DNA of 64,000 bases from Agrostemma githago (GCA_958450325.1 OY288247.1:6934429-6998428), one strand, 5' to 3'; shown: positions 36,472 to 48,737, counted from the first letter of the stretch. Program-made: numbers and translations. Notes: generated by a model not told the origin, from the letters alone.

Positions 36472-37982
36472 TGTTTGAAGTTCCCCACGCCTTGGGGAGT
36501 GCAGAAGATCAGTGGAGATCAGAGGGAGGTCAAAGACTGCTACAGAGTGGCGCTGAAGAAGACGGCAAGTCCTCCAGCATAGCAACTACAGAGCCTTCAC
36601 CTACCCCAGCAAGAGTATCTCGAACCCTCTCAGGCGGAGGTAGATGAAGTTAACCTGGACAAGCACCATCCTGAGCGAAAAGTGTTGATCGGATCGGAGT
36701 GCACAGGTAATACACGACAAAACCTTATTGAATTATTAAAAACTAACATGGATTGTTTTGCTTGGTCCCATGATGATATGGTAGGAATAGATCCGAGCAT
36801 CATAACCCACAGGTTAAGTGTGGACCCAAGCTACAAGCCGGTCCAGCAGAAAAGGAGGAAGTTTGCTCCAGAGAGGATCAAGTTATCAACCAGGAGGTGG
36901 ATAACCTGCTGGCTGCTGGAAAAATTAGAGAAGTAAAGTATCCAGAATGGTTATCCAACGTGGTGGTAGTCCCAAAAAAGAACGGCAAGTGGAGAGTGTG
37001 CGTCGACTTCACCGATTTAAACAAGGCGTGCCCAAAAGATCCCTTTCCTCTGCCACACATAGATGCCATGGTAGACGCCACAGCAGGCCATGAGATGCTG
37101 ACCTTCCTTGACGCGTGGAGTGGATACAATCAAATCAAAATGCATCCGGCAGATCGGGAGAAAACCGCCTTCAGATCTGAGAGAGGTATCTATTGCTACA
37201 ATGTTATGCCTTTTGGTCTGAAAAATGCAGGGTCCACCTACCAGAGGTTGGTCAACATGATGTTCAAGAAGCAAATCGGCGATACCATGGAGGTATATAT
37301 TGATGATATGGTTGTCAAGTCCAAGCAAGCCTCACAGCACGCAGCGCACCTAGAAGACACCTTCAACACCCTGAGAGAGTACAAGATGAAGTTGAATCCT
37401 TCCAAGTGCACGTTCGGGGTATCCTGCGGAAAATTCCTAGGGTACATGGTCACCCAAAGGGGAATTGAAGCCAGTACAAAGCAGATCAAAGCCATCCTGC
37501 AATTGGAGTCTCCACAGAAACCAAAAGACGTGCAGCGGTTGACTGGAAGGATTGCCGCCCTGAATAGATTTATCTCCAGATCCTCAGATAGGTGCCGATT
37601 ATTCTACGACGTCCTGAAGAAGGCTCAGAGATTCGACTGGACAGAGGAGCATGAGAGAGCATTCAAGGAACTGAAGCACTACTTGAGCACTCCACCACTC
37701 CTGTCAAAACCAGAACCTGGAGAGCCGCTCTTCCTGTATCTATCAGTAACTGAGGTGGCGGTCAGCGCAGTGCTGGTAAGGGAGCACGAAGGAGCACAAC
37801 ATCCCGTCTACTATGTCAGTAAGTCTCTGCTCCCTGCAGAGACCAGGTACACATCCCTTGAAAAACTAGTACTCGCGCTCGTTACAACATCATATAAACT
37901 GCGTCCTTATTTTGAATCACATACTATATCTGTAATAACAAACTATCCACTAAAAACTATTATGAGAAAACCTGAGTTATAA
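36472..37982 (+). pseudogene. pol: Element 2 reverse transcriptase and Gypsy RNase H
   Basis: The gag frame continues past TAA and a TAG at 36580-36582. A one-base shift near 36884 leads to the RT frame at 36897: CVDFTDLNKACPKDPF, FLDAWSGYNQI, MPFGLKNAGSTYQR, catalytic VYIDDMVVKSK at about 37293, then the degenerate first RNase H (FLYLSVTEVAVSAVLVR, VYYVSKSL). It ends at TAA 37980-37982, and the frame goes on directly. Confidence 0.92.
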
Positions 37983-38594
37983 GGGAGAATGGCCAAGTGG
38001 TCTATACACTTGAGCGGATTCGACCTGAAATTTGTCCCCAGAACAGCGATAAAGTCCCAGGCGTTGGCAGACTTCGTATCCGACTTCAGCCCAGCACTGC
38101 AGACCCAGGCAGAGAAAGACATCCTTCTCCTTGAGGAGGACAAGGGCGAACAGGTGTGGAAGCTAAATGTAGATGGCGCCTCCAACATGCGAGGATCTGG
38201 AGCAGGATTAGTTCTAAAGTCTTCTCAGGGGGATCTCATAGTCCAAGCGGTGCGATGCGAATTCCGAACAACGAACAATGAAGCAGAATATGAAGCGCTA
38301 ATCCTAGGGCTCCAGTTGGCTATAGACCTCAAAATCAAGCGATTGGAGGTATATGGTGACTCCCAACTAATAGTGAACCATATGAATGGCTCATACGCAG
38401 CAAAAGATTCCAAGATGGTAGCTTACCTTGAAGTGGCAAAGAGTCTCTCCCAAAAGTCCGAAGAATTTGCAATCAGCCAAGTTCCAAGGGAGAAAAACGT
38501 GGAAGCAGACGCCTTAGCAACCCTGGGGGCAACCTTCAAACCAGGAGAAGTGTCCACCATACCCATAGTGCACGTGCTAGAGCCAGCAATCTAG
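37983..38594 (+). pseudogene. Element 2 second (archaeal-type) RNase H
   Basis: WKLNVDGASNMRGSGAG, TTNNEAEYEALILGL, VYGDSQLIV and VEADALATLG supply the four acidic residues of an RNase H. The domain itself is uninterrupted and ends at TAG 38592-38594, a likely former glutamine codon. Confidence 0.9.
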
Positions 38595-39950
38595 AAGAAC
38601 GCAGATGCAGGGAAGTGGGAAACACCAGAAGGGGATCCACCAGAGCCAGGGATGCAATGGTTTCAGGAGATCAGAATCTACAGCACCACAGCAGATCAGG
38701 AGGAAATCTCAGACTGGAGAAAACCCTACAAGGATTGGTTGCAAGATGATATTCTGCCAGCAAACAAGAGAGAAGCCCGAAGTTTCCGGATGAAGGCATC
38801 CAGGTATACCCTCATTGATGGCGTAGTATTCAAAAGATCGACCGCCGGACCATACCTGAGATGCCTAAGTCAAGAAGAAGCAGAGATGGTATTGCATGAT
38901 CTCCACAGCGGAGAATGTGGAAATCATGCAGGGGGCAAGAGTCTATCCAACAAAGCACTTCGCCAAGGCTATTATTGGCCAACAATGCGCAGAGACGTCA
39001 GAGAGCACGTTAAAAAATGCGACGCTTGCCAAAGACACGCACCGGTCAACCACCAGCCAGCAGAACCACTACATCCAATAATCTCCCCTTGGCCTTTCAT
39101 GAAGTGGGGAATGGATATTGTGGGGAAATTGCCAAGAGCACCAGAAAATAAAGTGTTCATGCTTGCAATGACCGATTACTTCTCCAAGTGGATAGAGGCA
39201 GAAGCGTTCCCTCAGGTGACTGAGAAGCAGGTTATATCCTTTATTAAGCGTAACATTATCTGCAGGTCCGGCGTTCCCTCAGAAATCATCTGCGACAACG
39301 GATCCCAATTTATTGGCAGCAAAATGGAGGCCTATTGTGCCAGGTGGAATATCGCCCTAAACAAGTCTACCCCCAGAAATCCTCAGTCCAACGGGCAGGC
39401 GGAATCTAGCAACAAAATCGTAATGGATAATATGAAGAGGAGACTAGAGGAGGCAGGGGGCAGATGGGCAGAGGAGCTCCCTCTGGTGCTGTGGTCCGAC
39501 AGAACGACACCTAAGGTAGCTACAGGGCAGACGCCTTTTAGCTTGGTCTTTGGTGCTGAAGCGGTCGTCCCTGCAGAGGTGAGAGTACCCACCCACAGAT
39601 ATGGCTGCATAACAGAAGAAAGAAACCAGGTGGAGATGGCAAATAGCTTAGACACCATAGATGAACTCAGAACTGATGCTCAGATCAGAATGGCCTCCTA
39701 CAGGCAGACAGTCGCCAGAAGCTACAACAAGAATGTTAAAGTCAGAGTCCTGCAAGAAGGAGATCTGGTCCTCAGAAGGGTATTCCAGAACACCAGAAAC
39801 CAGCAGGCGGGGAAATTCGCCTACACCTGGGAAGGACCTTACCAAGTGGAGAAAATAGTTGGAAACGGAGCATACCAACTCATGACCATGGAAGGAGAGA
39901 TTATTCAAAAACCTTGGAACATACTACATCTGAAAAAATACTTCTGCTGA
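38595..39950 (+). CDS. Element 2 integrase
   Basis: It is open in the same frame from 38595 to the stop at 39948-39950. The zinc-binding region is HSGECGNHAGGK ... KKCDACQRH. The catalytic DDE residues are in WGMDIVGKL, ICDNGSQFIG and SNGQAESSNKIV. The C-terminal part has WEGPYQVEKIV, without a chromodomain. This is the best-kept gene in the element, but it depends on upstream gag-pol translation that is broken by stops, so the copy as a whole is dead. Confidence 0.92.
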   Translation, partial: KNADAGKWETPEGDPPEPGMQWFQEIRIYSTTADQEEISDWRKPYKDWLQDDILPANKREARSFRMKASRYTLIDGVVFKRSTAGPYLRCLSQEEAEMVLHDLHSGECGNHAGGKSLSNKALRQGYYWPTMRRDVREHVKKCDACQRHAPVNHQPAEPLHPIISPWPFMKWGMDIVGKLPRAPENKVFMLAMTDYFSKWIEAEAFPQVTEKQVISFIKRNIICRSGVPSEIICDNGSQFIGSKMEAYCARWNIALNKSTPRNPQSNGQAESSNKIVMDNMKRRLEEAGGRWAEELPLVLWSDRTTPKVATGQTPFSLVFGAEAVVPAEVRVPTHRYGCITEERNQVEMANSLDTIDELRTDAQIRMASYRQTVARSYNKNVKVRVLQEGDLVLRRVFQNTRNQQAGKFAYTWEGPYQVEKIVGNGAYQLMTMEGEIIQKPWNILHLKKYFC

Positions 39951-40914
39951 GTGAAAACCACCAGGAGTATAGGCCACAGTCGCCAGAAATAAGGTATGCA
40001 ATCTGCCGGATACACTTCCACCAGAGTCCAGGTAATCATATCTGCTGTCTTTGAAACTCTACTTTACTTTCCAAAATGTCCCTTAGGTCGCAAGATTTTT
40101 GACATCCGAGGCAGAATTTAATTTTGGAAAAACTTTAGACTTAGCTCATTTTCATATGTCTCAAAACTAGATTAGATTTCTGCATGACAAAAAATCGTTT
40201 TTCTTTTATCTCAAAATTTCAAAAACCTTTTCACAAATTTTCAAAACCTGACTTTGTTGCATCCTTTGAGTTTCCTGCCACATGTTTCTGTTTATTCCCT
40301 TTCACGCACCTATGAAGCTGATTTTTACCCTCACACGTTTTAAAGACATAACTCACTCTTGCTAACACTTTCAAACAAGATAAAATTTTCATCTTTTACC
40401 GATTATTTTGCTAACCGATATGGGTAACTGATCTGGTGGAATGTATAATCTCCACAGAAGGCGTGCGTCTTGTGCTGAGTGCCTACAACCAGGACATTAC
40501 AAGTCTTCTGCGCCGCTCAACACCCACGCAAAGCGTGGCACCTCCGACTGAGTGGGCAAACAAAATCCCAGGCCACCACCTATCAAGGGTCGACCATACA
40601 AACAAAGGCATGCATACAACAGACGACAATAATCAAAAACACAGAAACATCACAAAGTAAGCAAACGCATTTTTAACAGAGAAACAAGTTCAAACCCTCT
40701 GCTCCCCCGAGCAGAGGTAAAATTCAAAGTATTCTGCTCCCTTGAGCAGAAGAAAATCCAAAACGATCAAATTTTAACAAAGTATTTTTTTATGCCACGC
40801 AGGGCAAAGACATCAGAAAGTAATAGGCTGAACAGCCTAGATATTCTCCTCAGGAGGGAGAGAAGCAAGGGGTTCCACAATCATGGCATCAGCGTCCACG
40901 GGTTCAGGCGCCTC
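39951..40914. other. Post-pol spacer with two short hairpins
   Basis: No coding segment. CTCTGCTCCCCCGAGCAGAG (about 40698-40717) and TCTGCTCCCTTGAGCAGA (about 40731-40748) form two similar hairpins between the converging sense and antisense genes, in the place matching the hairpin and tandem array of element 1. Confidence 0.65.
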
Positions 40915-41873
40915 TTAAGCTGCTGGGGGGGAGGAAACCGACTCCTCCACAACCTCCCCCTCGCCCCCAGCAAGCATCTCCAGGTCAAAGCCGTCGGGGA
41001 ACTCTTCCTCCATCCTCTTCTGCAGAGCAGCCAGGTCCCAGCTCGTATGCTTCCCTGCGGAGAAGGTGCTGACCATCTGGATCTCGGTGCTCAAAGCAGA
41101 CCAGCTGAGAGCCCCTTCCATGTTCTCTTGCAGCCTGACCACCTTCTCCTGAAGGTTGGAGTTAACATCCTGAACCTTAGCAAGCTCAGCCCGCATCTCC
41201 TCCACAGCCGCCTTCTGATTCTCCCCCTCAGCAAGTTGTCCATTGGCCTGGTCCAGCTCTCCCCTCAACTTTGCAACCTCCTCCTCCAGTTTTGCAGCCT
41301 TCTCCTCCAGCCTCAGGGCCTCCGCCCTGGCATGGCCCACCTCCTCAGACAGATGAGCATTCTCAGACTGCAGCCGGCCCCCCAGGTCTCTGAGGTGAGA
41401 TACCCCACCTTTCAGAAACAAAGCCATTTGAAGAGCCTGTGTAACAGCCCTAAATTTTCGCAACCAAAATAATAAACCAAAAACCGAAAACTCAAAACTG
41501 TTACTCCACACTTAGCTTACCGAGCCAAGTGCAAGGAAAAGGATAAATAATAAATGAATAAAAGTAGAAATTTGATAGCTAATAAAAATAGAAACGTTGC
41601 AGCGGAAGTCTTTAAGTCTTACAAAATCCAAAACGGTTTAAAACAATAGTAACCAATAAATCCAATAATAATGTAAATAGTTTGGTAAATAATAAAAAAA
41701 AATCATTCCTCGCTCAGCACAACCCGATACCAGAATGCACCCATGCAGCAATCACGTGTACCTATCAGCTGTACCCAAAACACAAATAGGTACAGGTTCC
41801 AGCGGGGGAACGACCCAAAACAAAAGGACGTCAGCAAAACTGAGTAAAAATATAATAGTATAATAAATCGTGA

Positions 41874-41912
<39 letters not shown>

Positions 41913-44900
41913 CTGAAATCAGAATTAAAACCATCATTTAAATAACAGAATACCATAAAAATCATAGTTAAAATCAAACCAACCAAAATATATATTTTTC
42001 GCAACCTGTGTGTCAAGGTCCTACCCTTGCATGGTCTAGAGGTAACCACCTGTGCTTAGCTAGACTCATAATAGTGCGCACCTCTCACATTTGGACAGCC
42101 AGTAGGATGAAACTGCCAAAGGAGAAAGTCTAACTCCCTAGCAAGTGAGGGCCGGACAATCCTCACTCAAAAATAGTTTCGGGACAAAGTCCCAGGAACG
42201 TCTTAGACGCACCTTAAAACCGTCTAGACCAACAAAACTCCTAGAGTCTGTTATAAGTTACTAAAAATTTTACCAAAATAGTACCAATATGTGAGTCGTG
42301 TCACAAAGTTCAATATCCAAACATTACGAGTATTATAAAAATATTAACGATCGACGAAATAATTTACAAAACCGTTATAAAAATATATTTTGATCCGAAC
42401 ATGCTCTTTACTTAAAAGTGAAAAGGGTGAAACGTCCTTACCTCTTAAGACGGTCAAAACTCAGCTAGTATTATTAGTCCAAAAACTCTTTCTCCTCGAA
42501 CCCACGAGCTACAATAATAATATAAATGGTTCAATAAGTAACCAATTCATATAGAACCAACGAGTCTATCCCAATATAACTACTTAGTACTACTATCTAA
42601 TCTTGTCCCATAAAATTCTCACCCCGAACTCTAAATTTCCAATCCACGTACCAAACACTAATAGATAACAATAACCCTTCATTAATCTCTTTATTCCATC
42701 TTATCCTATTAGTATGTATCATACAACTAGCTAACTAGTATCTATTGTTGACTTATTAGGACTATGATATACTCAGTAATAGATAAACCTCCCTTTACAA
42801 ACTCTTTCCAAACCTTTAATGTTGTCATACAAACCATTATTTCCATATACTCCTTCCATACATTCCAAGTAGGTAGGAATACGTAGCCAAACCTCATTAT
42901 TCACATAAATTCATGACGCCACACATGATACAGTAATACTCCACCACCAATTCACGATCATACACAACTAAATCGGAATGCCCTGAAACAACCTTACATC
43001 ATTAACTAACCAAACATGTTCCGTAAGAACCATGACTAGGAATGAACCAAATACAAATATGTACATATCGCATCTCCATTACTACTCTCAAAATTGACTC
43101 AAAATTCCAATCCAATAAAGACTCACGCCATATCCCGACAATACTACTAAGAAATATTGTGATCGAGGTTTTAGAAAACAAGAATCGAGATTTAAGACAT
43201 TTAGACATGTATTAATCTTGTTCCCCAATTTATAAGAAATAAAGAAATTAATAGATTAAAGTACTTACGATTTTGTTGAAGACGGATCTGAAAACGTTGG
43301 TGTAAGCAAGGAACAAGGACCGAATTGCTGACGACGAACAAAAGTTGAAAACAGAGAAGGAAGAGTGGAAAGGTAGTAGTGCGTGCGGCACAAGGATGAA
43401 TGAATGAATTGGGAAAAGAAAAGGGGCGTGGGGTTTTAAATAGTTTTAAGTTTCCGTTTTTTTTGTCCTTATTGTATTTGACCCAAATCTCAACCCGATA
43501 CAAAGACGGTTTATAAAAAGAATGTTTCACTTTAAGAAAATCAAAATCGATTTATTATAAGACGGACCAAAATAGTTTAATTTTATAAAGACCTCGAAAA
43601 TATTTTTCCCAACCTAACAACCCATTTTAAATAATTTAGAAAAGTAACGTTTTATAATTGACTCGAAAAATAACGGGGTATTACAGCCTGACCAGAAGGA
43701 CGACCATCGTCAGCATGATACCAAAGAAAATAAAGAATTCAGGGGTTAAGCAAACAAATGTGGGTGGAAAAGTTACCTCAAAGGCATGAACAGAAAGGTG
43801 AGCGGCTACCTCAGCGAGAGGTTCCCTGGCCATCACCACTTCTGAACCGGGAAAGAGGAGCTGATCCAGAGGAGCTAGGTCCTTCAGGCCCCTGATAGTC
43901 CCAAAATCTTTGGGAAAGGACAGCAGAATGTCATCCGGATCACACTCAGCAGAGTGTGGAACGGAGGGTTGAGGAGAATCAGGCACGTGGATCACCGGAG
44001 TCTCATCTGCAGAGCCAGCTTGTGCAGGAGGAGTGGGGCTGCGCTTCCTTTTGGAACCGGTTGAAGGGGCAGGGGATGAGCCAGAACCCCTCCTGGAGGA
44101 CGAGCGAGTGGCCATGCTCTTCCTCTTGGCCCTGACCCGGTCCAAGGTCATCGGAGTTTTGGAATTGCCTAATGAAGGCAGAAAGGCAAAATTAGTCACA
44201 CACACACACCAAAAAACAAGAGAAATCAACACATTCAGCAAACTGGCCCTCACCAGAAGACATAGCGTCAGCTATAGGAGGACAAGCGCCGTTACCAGAA
44301 GGAACAAAGAGGTTATTGAAGGTGAGCTGCTCAGAACTCAAACTAGAAAGCTTGGCAGCAAAGTCAAGAATGGGCGTCACCTCCTTAAGCTGCTGAAGAC
44401 CTGTAGCATGAAACCAGTAAGCAACGTAAGTGTGTAAGAAGATCTAAGAACCAAAGACACGACGAGTACCTGTGACAGGACCCCACTCTGAGTAGAGATA
44501 ATCATGGGGAAGGGGAAGAAGAGAATCAGTCTTCACAAAAACAAAGTCTCTGAACCAATCTGCGTCTGGAGGGTTGGCGGGGAAGATTATACCAGGGAAG
44601 TTCTTGTCCTTTACGCGCATCGTCACCTGGCCACGTCCTAGGGGCCGCACCTGGAACACAGCGCAGACATCGCGCAGAGAGAAGTCCTTTTGATGGCGAT
44701 GGTTCAGCACGCAGAAGGACAATAATACCCTCCAGGTATGAGGGACCAGCTGACAAGGGGCCAGTTTATAACAGTTTAGAAGCTCCTGAACCAGAGGAGG
44801 AAAAGGAAAGCGCAAACCCAAGAGGAAGGGCTAGGCGTACATGCAAACCCACCCAGGAAGAATAGAGTCCGCTCTCTGTCCAGGTGAAGGGATGTGAACC

Positions 44901-45073
44901 TCAACCCCCTCACCAAATCCGAAGATCTCTCTAATGAAAGAAAGATCCTTGGAAGAAAAGCTAGAATCACAAGAGTGAGTCTTGCCCAAGATATCAGAGG
45001 GAGAAAACGACAAGGGTAACGAGGAAGAAGACGGAGGGGTAGAAAGTTTGCTACGATTGGATTTCGGGGCCAT
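40915..45073 (-). pseudogene. Element 2 antisense accessory gene (Transposase_28-like plus coiled coil)
   Basis: A spliced minus-strand gene. Exon 1 runs from ATG 45073 (MAPKSNRSK) to about 44470, with GLRFPFPPLVQELLNCYKLAPCQL... matching the Transposase_28-like segment of element 1; an in-frame TAG lies at 44831-44833. Exon 2 is about 44402-44256. Exon 3 is about 44165-43784 and is basic, with SKRKRSPTPP as a likely nuclear signal. Exon 4 is 41437-40920, a long coiled coil (ENAHLSEEVGHARAEALRL...). A solo LTR now sits at the exon 4 acceptor. Domain order equals that of the element 1 gene. The role is unknown. Confidence 0.72.
41440..43685 (-). mobile_element. Solo LTR nested in element 2
   Basis: The plus strand begins TGTAACAGCCC and ends GGGGTATTACA. 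The 5-bp direct repeat GCCTG flanks it (41435-41439, 43686-43690). Read on the minus strand it starts TGTAATACCCCG and ends GGGCTGTTACA, a common LTR pattern of plant chromovirus Gypsy elements. It contains no coding region and no primer site, as expected of a solo LTR left by recombination. An (AAT)n microsatellite lies at about 41876-41911. Confidence 0.85.
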
Positions 45074-45236
45074 CGGTAAAAAGAAAAAGAAAAGGGAAAC
45101 AACGAAAAACAGGAAAGAAAGGAATTCACCTGAGCACAATACAACGACGGCGATGGCGACGGGAGACGGGGAGGGCGAGAGTAATTTGAATTTTGAAGAG
45201 GATAAGGGTAAGAAAGAAGAAGGAGGAATGGGGAAC

Positions 45237-45240
<4 letters not shown>

Positions 45241-45268
<28 letters not shown>
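45241..45268. repeat. (AG)n microsatellite
   Basis: About 14 units, in the 5' leader of the antisense gene, where it reads (CT)n. I see no TATA box for this gene between 45074 and 45487. Confidence 0.9.
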
Positions 45269-45271
<3 letters not shown>

Positions 45272-45487
45272 TTGGGTAGATTAAAGAGGAGGAGATGGTT
45301 CGGGGAAGAGTGAGCAATTAAAGAGGGAGAGGGTGAAATCATCATGAGGGAAGAGGAGCAGTCAATTGGAAAAACGAGGGAAGTAGACTGAAAGACAAAC
45401 TCTGCGGAAGAAAATCGTCACCAACTGAGAGCAACACAAACGGAAATTCCCGCCTAAGATGAACTTAGTCGGAAATTTGGGGGCATT

Positions 45488-46166
45488 TGTTTGGGATAAA
45501 TTCTGCGGCCTTGAAAAATGACGTGGAATATTTGAAGTCAGAAAGTCAAGAAGTCGTACACAAAGAAACTACGGAAGAATATTCAAAAGTCAAAAGTCAA
45601 AGTCGTAAAAGCCGGAAACCCGACACAAGAGAAAATCAACAGAAGGAATAAAGCCCAATACCCGAATTGGGGCAATCTACAGCCCAGTACAAGGACGGAC
45701 CATAAACAATCCAACACCCAGCCCTACCCTAAGCCAAAGAAAGAGTCAGCAAACAACTCCCTAAAAACTAGGGAGAGATCCACCAGAGCAGGAGGGAATC
45801 GAGGAAACAAGAAGAAGGGGAGTATAAACCCCAACAATCACTGGGAAAGAAGGCATTCATCATTCAACACAACTTCAACCCTACTTCAGAAAACCTACGA
45901 GAAAATATTAACCTTCAATAGTTAGAAATCAATACTTTGTATTCCAAATTACTCCGAGTTGTTCATAGTTGATATTTTGGTGGGATTCCGACTTCCCCCG
46001 CGGTTTTTCCCACATTTGGGTTTCCGCGTCACCAATTCTTGTGTCTCTTCATTTTCTTTTCACGTTTCATATTTGTAGGCTTGATTTACTTATCAGTTTG
46101 TTGGCCTTAGTTCGATCATTTTAACCCACAACCCAAATCGAAACCCGGTAAATTTTTACCAAAACA
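45488..46166 (+). repeat. 3' LTR of element 2
   Basis: It matches the 5' LTR over its full length, with TATAAA at 45823-45828. It is preceded by a purine-rich GGAAATTTGGGGGCA, a likely polypurine tract, and followed by the second AAACC. Confidence 0.95.
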
Positions 46167-47611
46167 AAACCCTTTGTAAAGTAATGAATTCTTCCAGTTG
46201 TAGTTGTTTTGGTCGTCGTTTGATGATGACCCAGAACAACCAAGTTTCATCTTCCTGCGACACTCATCCTCGACATCTCGTAAGCATACCTCGTAACATA
46301 ATTCCCAAGGATCCCAAGTATAATTCTTGTCCAAGGGTCGATAAACATAAACAAAGACTTGAATCGTCTTCATTTTTTGACATTGGATCCCGTAGTAAAG
46401 TTGTTGTTGTTCGAATGATAATAGTGCCCCGTAATTGTAATTGTAATTGTAATTGTAATTGTATCCTCCCTCGTCGATGAAGCAGTGGTAGTGGCGGTCA
46501 TGAGGCAACTCTATACCTCCGAAACTTGGTTTCGTTTGATCCCACCTAAGCACGTAATTGTCGTCTTGGCATAACCAAAAGAATTCCAGGTTTCCCGTTA
46601 CTCCTTTTAACGCAATCCCCGGAGAAGATCCTATAGAATAAGATCGTTCCAAGTACGGTACATGGAACAAATTTTTCACATGCCATACCATTTTTAGAGT
46701 AGATTTGGACCATCCATTTTGAGTACTTTGATTTTGATTTGTAGCAAAGAGTTTGACTTCCAAGATAGGGCGATAACGGCCACTCCCATTGTCAATGATG
46801 ATGACGGTGAAGTGGATAATATCGTTATGGTTCTGCTTGGACGACGAGGGTGAACAGTCGAATCCAAATACACTTTCACTGTCGAACTGTTTTAAGACCG
46901 GGGGCAAGTCGACTTCATCTCCATTCAACGGGTTTAGTACCTGTAAAACATAAAATTTTCATACCTGCAATAATAAAATAATAATCGAAGATGTCTTAGC
47001 CTAGTGGGTAAGACTAGGTGCTTGTGACAGTAGGTCTCAGGGTCGAATCCCCTCCCCCTATATTGTAATGCGACTAAGTGTGCTCTTCGATGAACCAAAA
47101 AAATAATAAGAACAAAAATAGATACGGAAATATAAAAAATTTTGGTGGGTAAGTACCGAGTAATAATGTAGGGTCGGGAGGCCGAGTTTGGTGTCAGCAG
47201 AGTTGGGTTGTTGGTAGCGTTGGCAAAAGAGACGGCCGTTGGAGACGGCCTTCAACATGATAGGTCGTTGATTGAGTAGGGATAAACTTGATTTAGGGAA
47301 ACTTGGTGGTGGAGGATCGTTTTTTGGTCCGGGAGTCAAAAGCGGGGCCCAATTGAGGCGGTAGGTTAGGTCAGGGTATAAGAAGCCGAGTACGGTATCC
47401 GGGGAGGTGTAGTAGCGATTGTAGAATTTGACTAGGACGGAATGACAACTGTCAGGTCGAGTCAGGTTCGTGATCATGTCAAACATGATTTCGAAACAGA
47501 GGAAAATCGTAGTTGGGTTTTGTAAGGGAATGTGTAAAGTATGTTTAGGACGATATCTTCGACTTGAATAATCCCCTCTTCTTCGATTTCTTTTTTATCC
47601 CGCTTTTCCAT
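46167..47611 (-). pseudogene. F-box gene, 5' part, split by element 2
   Basis: On the minus strand an ATG at 47611 opens exon 1 (to 47157, GT donor). VEDIVLNILYTFPYKTQLRF is a clear F-box start, the part of SCF ubiquitin ligases that binds SKP1. A one-base loss near 47485 shifts the frame within the F-box; the following text reads on correctly in the next frame. Exon 2 starts at 46940 after TTTTACAG and carries an F-box-associated type C-terminal region with a (Tyr-Asn)n run from a hexamer repeat (about 46430-46463). Codon phase is kept across the intron and across the retrotransposon to 32880, giving about 481 residues. The gene is dead twice over. Confidence 0.82.
46984..47104 (+). mobile_element. 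tRNA-derived SINE-like element, copy 2, in the F-box intron
   Basis: It matches the copy at 249-370, with TTAGCCTAGTGGGTAAGAC and GGGTCGAATCC boxes, the common 3' part GCGACTAAGTG and an A-rich tail. It lies in the intron of the F-box gene, in the opposite direction. Confidence 0.75.
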
Positions 47612-47998
<387 letters not shown>

Positions 47999-48490
47999 AT
48001 AATATTACTGTTACAGTAACAGAACACTATTTTTTTTTTTTAAAAAAAAAAACTATTACAGTAACACAAATATCTTACTGTGACACTGTCACAGTAATAA
48101 GGAATTACAATAATAATGTCAGAGTAATACTGTTACAGTAACAGAACACTATTACAGTAACACAAAAATCTTACTGTGACAGTGTCACATTTATAAAAAA
48201 TTACAATAATAATGTCACTGTAATAATGTCACAGTAATATGAAATTAAAGAGTTATAAATATCTTACTGTGACACTGACACAGTAATAAGGAATCACAGT
48301 ATAATGTCACAGTAATAATGTCAAATTCATTTATCAATTGACACTACAAAGTAACATCAACATGAGATTAACAGTAGCACTGTTACAGTAACAGAGCACT
48401 ATTACAGTAACACAAATATCTTACTGTGACACTGTCACAGTAATAAGAAATTACAGTAATAATATCACAGTAATAATATCACAGTAATAT
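47999..48490. repeat. Minisatellite built of palindromes
   Basis: The words ACTGTTACAGTAACAG and TTACTGTGACACTGTCACAGTAA, both palindromic, recur three or more times (for example near 48006, 48128 and 48380). Between them are AATAATGTCACAGTAATA-type spacers, and each unit is about 120-130 bases with indels. Confidence 0.85.
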
Positions 48491-48642
48491 GGAATTAAAG
48501 AGTTATGATGTTTGTGTATGCAAAGGCAGCCTTGTTACTCTTCCTTAATGACGTGGTCCAATCTCAGCCATTCAATCTTGTTTGATTGTGTGGTCCAGAT
48601 TGAAAGGACGGACTCATCTAAAGAGGGAGACTCACCGGATCC

Positions 48643-48661
48643 TCACACACACACACACACA

Positions 48662-48731
<70 letters not shown>

Positions 48732-48737
48732 GTATGT
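48643..48737. repeat. Compound (CA)n(CT)n(TA)n(TATG)n microsatellite
   Basis: Four simple repeats follow one another directly. The rest of 48491-48972 has no gene; an (AAT)n run lies at about 48881-48904. Confidence 0.92.

Larger units (their letters stand above)
33101..46166 (+). mobile_element. Ty3/Gypsy LTR retrotransposon, Tat lineage (element 2)
   Basis: The LTRs are at 33101-33779 and 45488-46166, both 679 bp, TG...CA. The target duplication is AAACC (33096-33100, 46167-46171). Gene order and double RNase H are as in element 1, but the sequences are clearly diverged. It also carries an antisense gene with a Transposase_28-like domain and coiled coil, interrupted by a solo LTR. By eye about 15 mismatches separate the LTRs, so it is younger than element 1. 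It is inserted in the last coding exon of an F-box gene. Confidence 0.94.

Noticed and set aside
41752..41937. ORF with a poly-tyrosine run
   Set aside because: It comes from the (AAT)n microsatellite inside the solo LTR.
47999..48490. CRISPR array
   Set aside because: Units are imperfect, spacers are not unique and of fixed length, there are no cas genes, and the DNA is plant nuclear.
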